Shown here: positions 37,791 to 46,290 of the stretch, piece after piece | Layout of the letters: every line of letters begins with the position of its first letter | Position numbering within the stretch: position 1 is the first letter of the stretch | NCBI GenBank assembly: GCA_013398615.1 | Contig: VZSR01000028.1 | Location: 8,069,313 to 8,133,312 of the forward strand | DNA from: Brachypodius melanocephalos | Lineage: Eukaryota > Chordata > Aves > Passeriformes > Pycnonotidae | Reading direction: 5' to 3' | Length of the DNA stretch: 64,000 nt | Notes under the pieces: generated by a model | The model's database searches: none | What the model saw: the letters and a program-made list of their open reading frames with translations, nothing else | What the model was told of the DNA's origin: nothing | Program-made: the position numbers and the translations under genes

Positions 37791-40700
37791 CAGCCTTATT
37801 CTTTAAGGCCTCCATCTGAAAAAAAACTAAACAAGTGTACTAATTTAACCATGGTAATAGTCTAATTACATCCAACAGAATACCGTGTTTGAAGCTTACC
37901 ATGCATTTAATAAGCTTTCACAGTACAAAAGTCTGCTCAGTAATAGCTCTGAAGCAGAAGCTGCCCCAATTTAAATCTGCTGCATGCTGGACTCCAGCTC
38001 CTGCTATTTTTTGGACCAGATGATGGAGTCACACAGAGTCTGATGGACACGGGAGTGCTGTATCTCGCTGCACGAGGCTTGAGACCTCTCTGAGTTGCTC
38101 TGGAAATGCACTTAAATTCTGATAGTCTCCTGTTAACTCACCAAAAACATGCCTGCTGATAATGTTTTGAACCAGAACTGTTACAGACAGCCTCACACAA
38201 ATAAACCAAGTCACCTGAGTTCAAACAGATGGACCTTGGAAGTAGGACACAGTTATGATTTCATTGTTCCTTAAACTTTACCAGTTTATTCTGTTGTCTT
38301 CTGAGAGGTTGGTTTTCAGTCACGATCCGAGTAATGTTTATTAATTATTAAAATTAAATTAGGCAGAATTTATTTTGCCACTTTAATATTTTAATGAGTT
38401 AGGGCTGTTCAGCTTCTCTCACAGAAAAGATGTGAACGCTTTCAAGTTCCAGACTTAGGTCAAAAAAGATATTAGCAGATCCACAGGGAACATAACCACT
38501 GAAGAAATTAACAGGTGATTTTTCTCCCTTAACTAATACAATTCTGGCCTAGCAACTCAACCCTAAAAGCTCTGCAACATTAAAGATGAAAAACAATGTA
38601 TTGCAATACTTCTATTAAATTCTGCATGTGTAAGATAGAATTGAAAAATCACCCTCCAGCAACTGGTAATATACAATATGGCAAACAGAACCATAGGATG
38701 TCATTTTACCAGTATTTAAAATAAACCTGTGGTAAGTATTGGTTATTTTATATGTGTACTAGATAGCTTGAAATCAATGGACATTTCCCCTGATCATGCA
38801 GAATTACAACTGCAGTTGTAATTCATCAGGAAATGTTTTAGTTTAATACTCTCTTCCTGTAGCAGGGAATGGATGTTTGTAATAGAAATTCTCATAAAAC
38901 ACATTTTTATGTCCACCACAACCTATTTACTTTAGTAGATGTGGGAATACAAGAATATTCTACCAAGTGTAAAAGAGCTAAAGACAACAGACAGCCTGAG
39001 CAACAGATGGCACTTCCAGAGGGCACCAGTGTGACAGTATTTGAACTCCATGGAGCTTTCCTAAAAAATAGAGGCATGACCTAGGACTTCTAAAAGGAGT
39101 AACAAACAAATTAACTACTTTCTTAATTAATTATTATCCCTGCAGTCATAACCAAGCTGGCTGGGAGGCACAAAGCTGTACTACTATGGTGGCCACCTGA
39201 AGTTCATGAGATCATCTTCTCCACAAGTCTTATGGCACTGAGTTCGGAGTTTGATTCCAGTTTTAAACAATTTGTTTAAAATTATTTGATCCCACTTTGA
39301 AACAATTTGTTTGGCTGCCTCCCTTGGACCTGGGGACCAGTATTTCCATTCTACCCCTGCAGTCCCTTGTGTTCATGCATTTAACCAAAGTACAAACCTA
39401 CATGTATTGAAGTCACTGTTTGTCACAAAAACAGATTCTTGTGTTTGATGTATTTGTCCTTTAACCAAGTGCTTATCAGGACCTTTCTAATCTTACCTAC
39501 TTTCCATCTGTATCAACGAGATACTTGAAACTAGAATTACAGAAGCAATTTACACCACACAGAGGTCTAAACTTTTTCCTGACCTCCTCAGCAAAGTGAC
39601 AACAATTTATTCATTGTGATCACCACCAGATAAGATGTATTTGTCCCATTAAAAGACATGAAGGAGCCCCACACATCCAGACCTCCACCTCTGTAATCTC
39701 AAGGAAACAGAGCCATTTGCACCAGTGCAATATCTTAGGGTGAAATAGCAGATACTCAGTCACATACCAGCTACTCAGAAGACCAAAGAGTCAGTCCTCC
39801 TGCTGGCCAACCAAAAATTGTATATATTAATTGTGATAAATACTTTTAAATGGTTTGGTGTTTACGTCCTGAAAGACGTTTACAGAATTTTTTTTTAAAA
39901 ATCACATTTGGTTCTGACTCCAAACAATTGATTTCCCTCTCTCCAGAAAGCTGGTTTTTTCCTTTTTGAGATTACAAACTGCAAGACAGCAGCCACAGCA
40001 AGGAAGATGAATTACAAAGAGACTACTGTAATTTGGCATCAATAACATAAGGCCTAAAAAATAACAGAGTAAGTGCATTAGAAGATCAGGACCATAGGCA
40101 AAACAAAGAGTTTGTAGCAAAAAAAATTTTTATAAACCGCTTCAGCCAAAAAGAACATCCTTGGGAAAAATTCACAGTCACCAAGGACAAACCCTGACAC
40201 GAAATGGCCAAGCAATCAGGCCAATATTCATCAACCAAAACACCAAAAAGCACGAAAATGCAGAAAGAGCACTAGACATTTGAAACATTATTCCATAGCA
40301 CTGACCCACGTGGTAAGTTTTGAGTTCCTTGTGCAGAAACCATCTGCCACACAAAGACCACGTGGCACTTGGTTCACTCAGACAGTACTCCAGCAACTAA
40401 AAAAAACCTTCCAGAGAGCAGCCATGGAGCACTCCACTGGCAGATTAGCCATTGTTAGGAGACTGTGCCTATTTGAAGGATATTTCAGGCAACAGAAACT
40501 GCAGAGGGAGAGGATAAAGCCTTACTCGATGGTGCAAGCACCACCAATTTCTTTCAACCATACTGCTCCATTTCTCTGAAGTTACTTTTTAATAAGAGTT
40601 TGGAGGCTATTCTTCCACAGGGGCCCATTTCCCATCAATTCATTATTCAGATTAATTTTCCTGATAAGAAGCAGCAACAACAATCAGACAAGGCATCCCC

Positions 40701-43639
40701 ACCCCAACAGCTACCAGGGGACCACAAGCACTGAGTACTGGGAAAAGCCATCAGGTACCCAGAATTTCAGGGAGATACACATTCCTTCATGTCCCACCCT
40801 CACCTGGCTAATGGTTCATTCACAAGCAAGTATTTCTTATTTTATTTAATTTTAAAAGTTTTGACAGTAACCTTTTTTCTCACCTACCTGAATCCACCCT
40901 CCCTTTTGTTCCCTGTTGTGCCTTTCACTTCTCTCTGAGCTCAGCTTTTCCCAGTGCCTTTTCTTGAGGAACAGATCTGTGGCCTTCCCCATCCTCCTCC
41001 TGCTTTATCCCTCACACACTTCTCTCCCTCTCCCAAATAATCCCACCTCAAAGCCCACACTCAGCAGGCATTAAAGACAGATGTGCTTTAGGGAAAGACT
41101 AAGGCAACAACAGAAACACTGTCAATTCCATCTTTTCCACCAAAAAGTAACTCTCTGGTGCTCTCCACTGAGCAGCTTTTATAGAAGGCCAAAGCTTTGT
41201 GTTTCATGTTCCCTACCAGCTGAACAAAGGTTTGCAGGTCTTTCTTGCTGCTGTATTCTGGGAAGTTTTGAACCAAATCTTCATAAAGTTTTGAGTGACT
41301 AATTCTGTGTGAAACAGGGCGCAGGCAGAGGACAAACACATAACGATCACCTGCAGAGACAAACAATCACGGGAAAAAAAAAAATCTCTCGGTGACCTCT
41401 CCTGGAGAGCAGGGCAAAAAAAAAGGGTTTCAAGGTAACATCAGGTCACTCCAGAATGGGACAGTAGTGAAAATGCCCAAGGAGCTTTCTTCAGGGGAGA
41501 CCAGCTCAGGTTTGAAGATACACCACATAAAATCATCTCAAAACGCAACATCATCTGACTAGATCCAGCACTTCTCTACTTGATGTGAATTTCTGCTGAA
41601 ACACACACACACTCATCTTTATTTCTAGACTGAGTGTGGTGACAGAACTCTGAAGGAGAACCAAAACTTAACCAGTGTAAGTTTTGCACAGAAGCAATTC
41701 TATGCTGTACTAAGGGAGGCTGTTTCCAGGTTCTCCTTGGTTTATGAGGAAGCAGTGATTTTAGAAAGCTTGGAGCTCATATGAAGACACAATAGATGCT
41801 TTACAGCAAATAGGAAGATATGTCTGAGTCAGAGCAGTTTCAAAATTTCTGATTCTTAGCTTTACAGATTGCTGTTTCTCCTAGTCTTATTCTGTGATGG
41901 AAGACAGCAAGAGCATACTAAAAGGCTGTGTTCTCACCGGAATTTCTAAAGACTTATTCTAGCTTCCACTAATAAATACTTTCATCCTCCCACTTCTGAA
42001 AAGCTTGTTTACAGTGAAAGTGACCAATCCTCTGAAACAATGAAACATCTGATCCTCCCATTGAAATGGAGGTAAATGTATTTCAGCACCTCAGAACTCT
42101 GAGCTAGTAATGCCCTGTATCACAACCCAATGGCATCTGCACCTCCTATAAACTAAAAAAGAGCCCAAACAAAACCGACAAAGCCTTGATGCCTGCATCT
42201 ACACCATCTATTTCATAGGGAAAGATTTCATTTTGCTGTCCACAGAGCCAACCTCAAGGACTCTTTCTTTTCAACCCAGCAGGAACTTCCCCAGTGCTCA
42301 CTGCCCACAGAGAAGCTGTTAAGCTGAGGGTTCTTATGGCAGTCCCACAGCCAACACTGCCTTGTCTCCCCTCACATCCATCTCCCTGAAGAGCAGGGCT
42401 GAGTTAAATTCCTTCCCAGAGTATATTTTTTTCCTCCAGATTATGAGCACTTCAAAGCCCACACAATTATTTTTTATTTGAAGCTAGCACCAATCTTTCC
42501 CAAAATAGTTTGGTTGCAAATAGTTTTATCAGTAAATAAATTAACCGGGAATATTGAGAATAAAGGGCTGCCTCTTTTTTTCTTCTTTTTTTTTTTGCCA
42601 AGGGAAAAAAATTAAAAAATAAAATGCTGTCAAAGCAGAATCCATTATGAAGTGCAAGATAATACACAGTCCAAAAGTTACATCAGAGTATTCTCAGTCC
42701 TGCCAAATGCATCTTTCCCGAAATTGTTTAGTAGGGAGAAGGTGATGTATCATGCCATTATTTGAAATGCACCAAATATTTCTGCAGTAGGTCTTAGGTT
42801 TGCAACTGTAACAGTGAAAAATTACACACATATTGCCATCTCATGGATACTACAAACACTTGTTTAAAATTCCAGGAACGCAACCCCTACCAGAAAAATA
42901 TGCAGGATCCACAGCAAATAAAATTGTAAAGATTTATAACGTGAAAGCAGGAACTTCACATTTGAAACAGTCCAAAAATCTGCCTCAGATTCTCTCGTAG
43001 TAGTTACTATTTTTATGACTTGGCTCAGACTTGCTTTAATCTCTTTATTTAGGGAGAAATTGCAAGCTTGCCAACTCTAGCAAATGTTAAGTACTTCAGT
43101 AAATTCCCCATCAATATAGGTCGTGCATTCGAGGGAACAAGAATGTGGTGAGTAAGTTCTGCTCCATCTCCTGCAAAGGGGATTTCAGAAGGAGGCAGTG
43201 ATGGGTGAGAGAGATAAACAACGTGGCTGAGCCCCTCTTTCAGCTCCATCCTCTCCAGACATCTGTCCACACTCTGTGCTGTGCCGTGATTGAGTTGTTA
43301 CGTGATGCAGCTAACCCAGCCCGCCGTTATCCCACATCCCCTTCATCTGAGCAGGCAGGAGGGAGAGCACATGGATCGCCAAGGCTATTGCATCGTCACT
43401 CTTCCATTAAAGTTCAGCAACAGCACGGAGCGACTTCGAGCGAGTCAGCAAAACCATAGGAAACCCAACAGATGTAAAGATGCCTAAGCACGGAGGACGA
43501 ATTCAGAAACAGAACAGCCTGTGCAGGCTTTCCGGAGCATCTCAGCCAAATTGCCTGAACCCACTGAGTCCTGTCAAACCCCGAGTTTTGCTTTTAAAAA
43601 CAACTTGGCCACCAACAAACCAAACCGCGGATCGTTTCT
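37791..43639. other. Intronic DNA up to the CpG island
   Basis: AT-leaning unique sequence, becoming more GC-rich after about 43180 as the island shore begins. Short open frames lack protein-like features. No mobile element was recognised. Confidence 0.55.
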
Positions 43640-44051
43640 CAGGCAGTGCTCGAACACACAAATCTCTGTACCCAAACAAGCAGACGGACAAGTTTCGGGT
43701 CCCTCCCCGCACCTCCCCGGGCGGGACCCGCGGCTGTCCCCGCACGGGGGGACAGGGCCGGCGGTCACCGGGGAGCCCCGGAGCGGGGAGACGCTCTCAG
43801 CCCGGCGCCGGCCGCCTCTCCCCGGCCTCCCCCGGGCTGCAGAGCCCCGGCCCTGCCGCTCCCCCGCCCAGCAGGGTCCCCGGGCCGCCCCTGCAGCTCT
43901 GCGGGGACACGGCAGCGCCTGCCCCGGGCGGGAGCCCAGCGCACCGCGGCAAAGGAGGGGCGGGCGGCCCCGGCTCCCGCCGCCCAGAGCCGCCGCTGCG
44001 AGCCGGAGGAGGGGAAGGAAGGAAAGGGAAGGCGAGGGAAGAAGCCATTAC

Positions 44052-44162
44052 CAGAGTTTTGTTCCCGTTCTTGCTGAGGGGGCCGCGGAAAACTCCCTTG
44101 ATGTTGCGAAAGTGCCCGTTGCTGAGGTGCGCGGAGCTGATGACAATGTAGTAGCACTCCAT
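44052..44162 (-). CDS. ZNF804A: ZNF804A first coding exon (codons 1-37)
   Basis: The minus strand opens with ATG at 44162-44160 and reads MECYYIVISSAHLSNGHF followed by RNIKGVFRGPLSKNGNKTL. This matches, from memory, the N-terminus of vertebrate ZNF804A; human has T rather than A at residue 11 as I recall it. The paralogue ZNF804B differs (it begins MACYLVISS), so ZNF804A is the better match. After codon 37 (CTG, 44054-44052) the sequence is GTAATG, a good splice donor, at the exon 1/2 boundary known for this gene and probably in phase 0. Beyond it the frame reads through intron and no longer resembles the protein. ZNF804A is a nuclear protein with one C2H2 finger, expressed in brain, a human psychosis risk gene, and related to ZNF804B and GPATCH8. 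The finger and the large last exon are not in this exon. The ATG context has C at -3 and G at +4, so it is moderate rather than strong. Confidence 0.93.
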
Positions 44163-44308
44163 GGGGCCGGGGCCGCCTCCTCGGGCCGGGCTCCTCGGCG
44201 GGGCTGGGCCGGGGCCGGCGGGGGCCGGGGGTGCGGCCCCTCAGGCGCGGCGCGGCCGCGGGCGGAGGATGCGCGGCGGGGCGGCCGCGGCGGAGCCGAG
44301 CGAGCTGC
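44163..44308 (-). other. ZNF804A: Inferred ZNF804A 5' untranslated leader
   Basis: This is the stretch between the ATG and the start site expected about 30 bases downstream of the TATA-like element. It is extremely GC-rich and, in the mRNA sense, C-rich. It contains no ATG in any frame, so a transcript starting near 44308 would have a clean leader of about 145 nt. The start position is inferred from TATA spacing only; CpG-island promoters often use several dispersed start sites. Confidence 0.5.
44200..44231 (+). other. G-quadruplex motif in the ZNF804A leader DNA
   Basis: The plus strand has consecutive runs of G4, G3, G4, G5 and G5 separated by loops of 2, 2, 5 and 2 bases, fitting the canonical G3+N1-7 rule. 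ZNF804A is transcribed from the other direction, so the G-rich strand is its template strand, while the mRNA would carry the C-rich complement. Folding is a prediction from the motif. Confidence 0.6.
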
Positions 44309-44327
44309 CGCCGCCGCTGGCAGGCAT
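44241..44327 (-). other. Possible upstream ORF, only for longer ZNF804A transcripts
   Basis: An ATG at 44327-44325 on the minus strand opens a 28-codon frame beginning MPASGGGSSLGSAAAAPP and ending at TGA 44243-44241, about 80 bases before the main ATG. It lies between the TATA-like element and the inferred start, so the main transcript would omit it. Transcripts starting further upstream would include it. The composition is Gly/Ala/Pro/Arg-rich and low complexity; a functional peptide is not implied. Confidence 0.3.
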
Positions 44328-44330
44328 AGT

Positions 44331-44340
44331 GCTATTATAG
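44331..44340 (-). promoter_or_regulatory. TATA-like core promoter element of ZNF804A
   Basis: On the minus strand this reads CTATAATAGC, the only AT-rich patch in several hundred bases of GC-rich island. It lies about 170 bases upstream of the ZNF804A ATG. At the usual spacing it would place initiation near 44308. The isolated position and the CCAAT box further upstream support a real core promoter, but this is inference from motif and spacing. Confidence 0.55.
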
Positions 44341-44370
44341 CGAGCAGCCTTGCCGGTCGGCTGCACTGAG

Positions 44371-44375
44371 CCAAT
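44371..44375 (+). promoter_or_regulatory. CCAAT box (NF-Y type) upstream of ZNF804A
   Basis: The plus strand reads GAGCCAATGGCAG, so the element is an inverted CCAAT (ATTGG) relative to ZNF804A. It lies about 31 bases upstream of the TATA-like element and about 65 bases upstream of the inferred start, within the usual NF-Y range. NF-Y sites work in both orientations, so the element could also serve transcription in the plus direction. Confidence 0.5.
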
Positions 44376-45039
44376 GGCAGGGAGCCACTGGGCTGGTACC
44401 GAGCGCTGTCAGAGGAGGACATCTGTCACACGCCGCCTCCACCGCCACCCACCGCCCCACGCCCCGCTGCCCCCGCCGCGGACGGGCCGGCGGCAGGTAA
44501 AGGGGGACGGGCGGGGGGAGAGGGCAGAGCCGGCGCCCCGGCCGCGGGCAGCCCCGCGGGTGGGGTGTGCCCTCCTTTTTCCGGGGGTGGGGACGACGAC
44601 GAGTGCGATTCCTCTGGGGTTCGGGGGGGATGGAGGGTGGGCACGGAGAGATGCCCGGGGTGCGACGCCCCCAGCCCGACGCTCCCGCCCTCCCCCCTCC
44701 CTCCGAGCAGCCTCCGCGCCCTCCACCGCGCCCTTTTCTTTTTTGTTACATGTTTCTCCGACACCCAACTGGCGGGCACCTCCACCTGCCCGGGGCGGAG
44801 CAGCTCCCCCGCTCCCCCGGCTCCATCCCCGGCCACCCCCGCCCACCGCTCTCGGCTCCTGTGGCCCGTGACAACGCAATTGGGGGAAATCGGTCATTTC
44901 TCATCCCCGCTCGGGGTAAGCTCCATCCCGCCCTTTGCTGCCGCAGCCCATCCCCGCCGCAGCCCGCCCGGCAGGCTGCAGGATCAGGAGCGGGCTGGCC
45001 AAACTTCTGGGTCACGGCGTCGGGATGCGCTTAGGGCCG

Positions 45040-45270
45040 CATCCCCCCCTTGCCGGGGCGCCCACATCCCTCCCCCTTGGGGACCCGCATCCCTCCCCCT
45101 TGGGGACCCGCATCCCTCCTCCTTGGAGGGCTTCATGCCTCCTCCTTGGGGGCCGCACCCTTCCTCCTTGGGGGCGGCATCCCTCCCCCTTGGGGCGCCG
45201 CATCCCTCCCCTTTGGGGGGCCGCATCCCTCCTCCTCCTTGGGGGCCGCATCCCCGCCTCTCCCTTGGGG
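45040..45270. repeat. 23-bp GC-rich minisatellite, about ten copies
   Basis: Tandem copies of a unit beginning CATCCCTCCYCCTTGGGG, mostly 23 bp and ranging from 22 to 25. Copies start at about 45040, 45065, 45088, 45111, 45134 and onward; two adjacent copies at 45065-45110 are identical and the rest carry substitutions and small indels. The array sits in the upstream half of the CpG island, about 0.9 kb from the ZNF804A ATG. A 23-bp unit without stops keeps all frames open on both strands, which explains the overlapping open frames here. Confidence 0.9.
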
Positions 45271-45330
45271 TACTCACGGTTCTCCCGGCCCGGGGCCGCC
45301 GGCGCAGGCGGCTCTGCCCACCCGGCCTCT

Positions 45331-46039
45331 CAGGGCTTTCCTTTTCTGCAAGGAAAAGGAGAACCACCATGGTTTCTTGCAGGCTCTGGCGCAGGCTCTG
45401 CGATCCTCAGCCTCAACGCCCGTGTAATGTGCTCGCTCGGTCCTACAAAGCCCCCAGCAAACTGGACTGAAAACCATTAGGTCCATCGGCATGAAGTAGC
45501 TACGGCATACCCCTGCTCCTTCACCAGCCTAAGTGTTCCTTTCTCTTTTGCAGCACACAAACGGGAGCTGGCTTCCAGGACCAGGATTTATCACAGTGTA
45601 AGATGTGCACAAGAAAGATGCTTAAGTGTGGTTTGTTGTTTTGTTGGGGTTTTTCCCCCCCATAAGGTATGCAGCTGTCTCATGTGAGGGTGAAACACTC
45701 ATAGCTGGCTCATCTTCCAAGCTGCTTTACCTTTATTCTGGGTTGTAAAAATCACAGTTGATGGGATGGATTTCCAGTGCCGAAAGAGGGAACACCTTAG
45801 AAAAGGAGCCCAGAAACATGATGCAACATCTGAACATGTCCCTTAGTCAGCATTTACTGCTGGCAACATAATAGCCGTGTCCTATCATCTTGTCCTCCAA
45901 AACAGATGAGCTGCTGCCAGCAGATTGAGGACAGGGGCACACACAAACACATCCCTGGCAGAAATTATTGTCCCAGGTGTTTGCATCCTTGAGGAAGCAA
46001 GCCCCCAGTTTTTGAGATGTGCCTCCTTCTGATAAACAT
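45331..46039. other. Upstream flank of the CpG island
   Basis: Composition drops back to genome background. Apart from the speculative splice-site pair around 45554-45597, nothing was recognised. Confidence 0.55.
45554..45597 (+). ncRNA. Speculative exon of a divergent (upstream antisense) transcript
   Basis: A strong plus-strand acceptor, CCTTTCTCTTTTGCAG, ends at 45553. It is followed after 44 bases by a donor-like AGT|GTAAGA (GT at 45598-45599). About 1 kb before it, inside the island, is a strong plus-strand donor CAG|GTAAAG with GT at 44497-44498. These could be successive splice sites of a non-coding transcript running away from ZNF804A, as is common at CpG-island promoters. Splice-like motifs arise by chance often, and nothing else supports the transcript. 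Confidence 0.2.
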
Positions 46040-46290
46040 CTTCTCTCATTTACCCCCGTTCGTACACAGTGAATAGTAAATTTTGACAGCTGTCACTCGC
46101 TCTTCAGCATTTTCAGTACTTAGGGAGGAATTACGGAAATGGCAAAAGTGGAGAGTTTTGACAGCCGAGACACAGGTGAGAGATCAGAACTTGCTGCTTC
46201 TTGTTACAGCCAAAAAAAGAGTGTGATGATGTACACACGCACAGCAATGCGATTTTCCGGTTATGGGGACGTACGTGTACATCTAGAAAT
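46040..46290. promoter_or_regulatory. Candidate upstream enhancer with a TGACAGCTGTCA palindrome
   Basis: A perfect 12-bp palindrome TGACAGCTGTCA at 46084-46095 combines two inverted TGACAG half-sites, the core bound by TALE homeodomain proteins (MEIS/TGIF), around a CAGCTG E-box. The surrounding sequence is non-repetitive and keeps CpGs (CCCGTTCGTACAC; GGGGACGTACGTG near 46265). It lies about 1.9 kb upstream of the ZNF804A ATG. The motif is seen directly; enhancer function is inference. Confidence 0.33.

Larger units (their letters stand above)
1..44051 (-). other. ZNF804A: ZNF804A intron 1 (partial, continues past the left edge)
   Basis: Everything to the left of the exon 1 donor belongs to the first intron of the minus-strand gene. 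I looked for the next exon, which should encode the C2H2 finger region (CELCDKQY-type core), and did not find it, so the intron appears longer than 44 kb in this bird. A very long first intron is typical of this gene in other vertebrates. No spliced exon, tRNA or recognisable processed gene copy was seen within it. Repeats and candidate elements are listed separately. Confidence 0.8.
43640..45330. promoter_or_regulatory. CpG island over the ZNF804A promoter and exon 1
   Basis: GC content and CpG density rise sharply near 43640 and fall again after about 45330, against AT-leaning flanks on both sides. The island covers the start of intron 1, exon 1, the leader, the core promoter and roughly 1 kb upstream. 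It is the only CpG island in the window, so this is the one strong promoter region visible. Edges are estimated by eye. The many long open frames in both strands here are stop-poor GC sequence, not genes. Confidence 0.9.

Noticed and set aside
43411..43438. RE1/REST-like sequence TTCAGCAACAGCACGGAGCG near exon 1
   Set aside because: The left half-site fits, but spacing is off and the right half lacks key bases, so it is not a credible canonical RE1.
43480..44369. Long overlapping plus-strand open frames of 223 and 282 codons across the CpG island
   Set aside because: They run antisense over ZNF804A exon 1, are Pro/Arg/Gly/Ala-rich, overlap open frames in several other frames, and follow from stop-poor GC-rich sequence.
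44048..44422. 124-codon minus-strand frame starting upstream of the promoter
   Set aside because: Its ATG lies upstream of the TATA-like element and it runs in a different frame from ZNF804A through exon 1; no domain is visible.
44565..45480. Open frames up to 301 codons on both strands upstream of ZNF804A
   Set aside because: They pass through the 23-bp minisatellite, whose unit has no stops in any frame; the peptide repeats are a by-product of the array.
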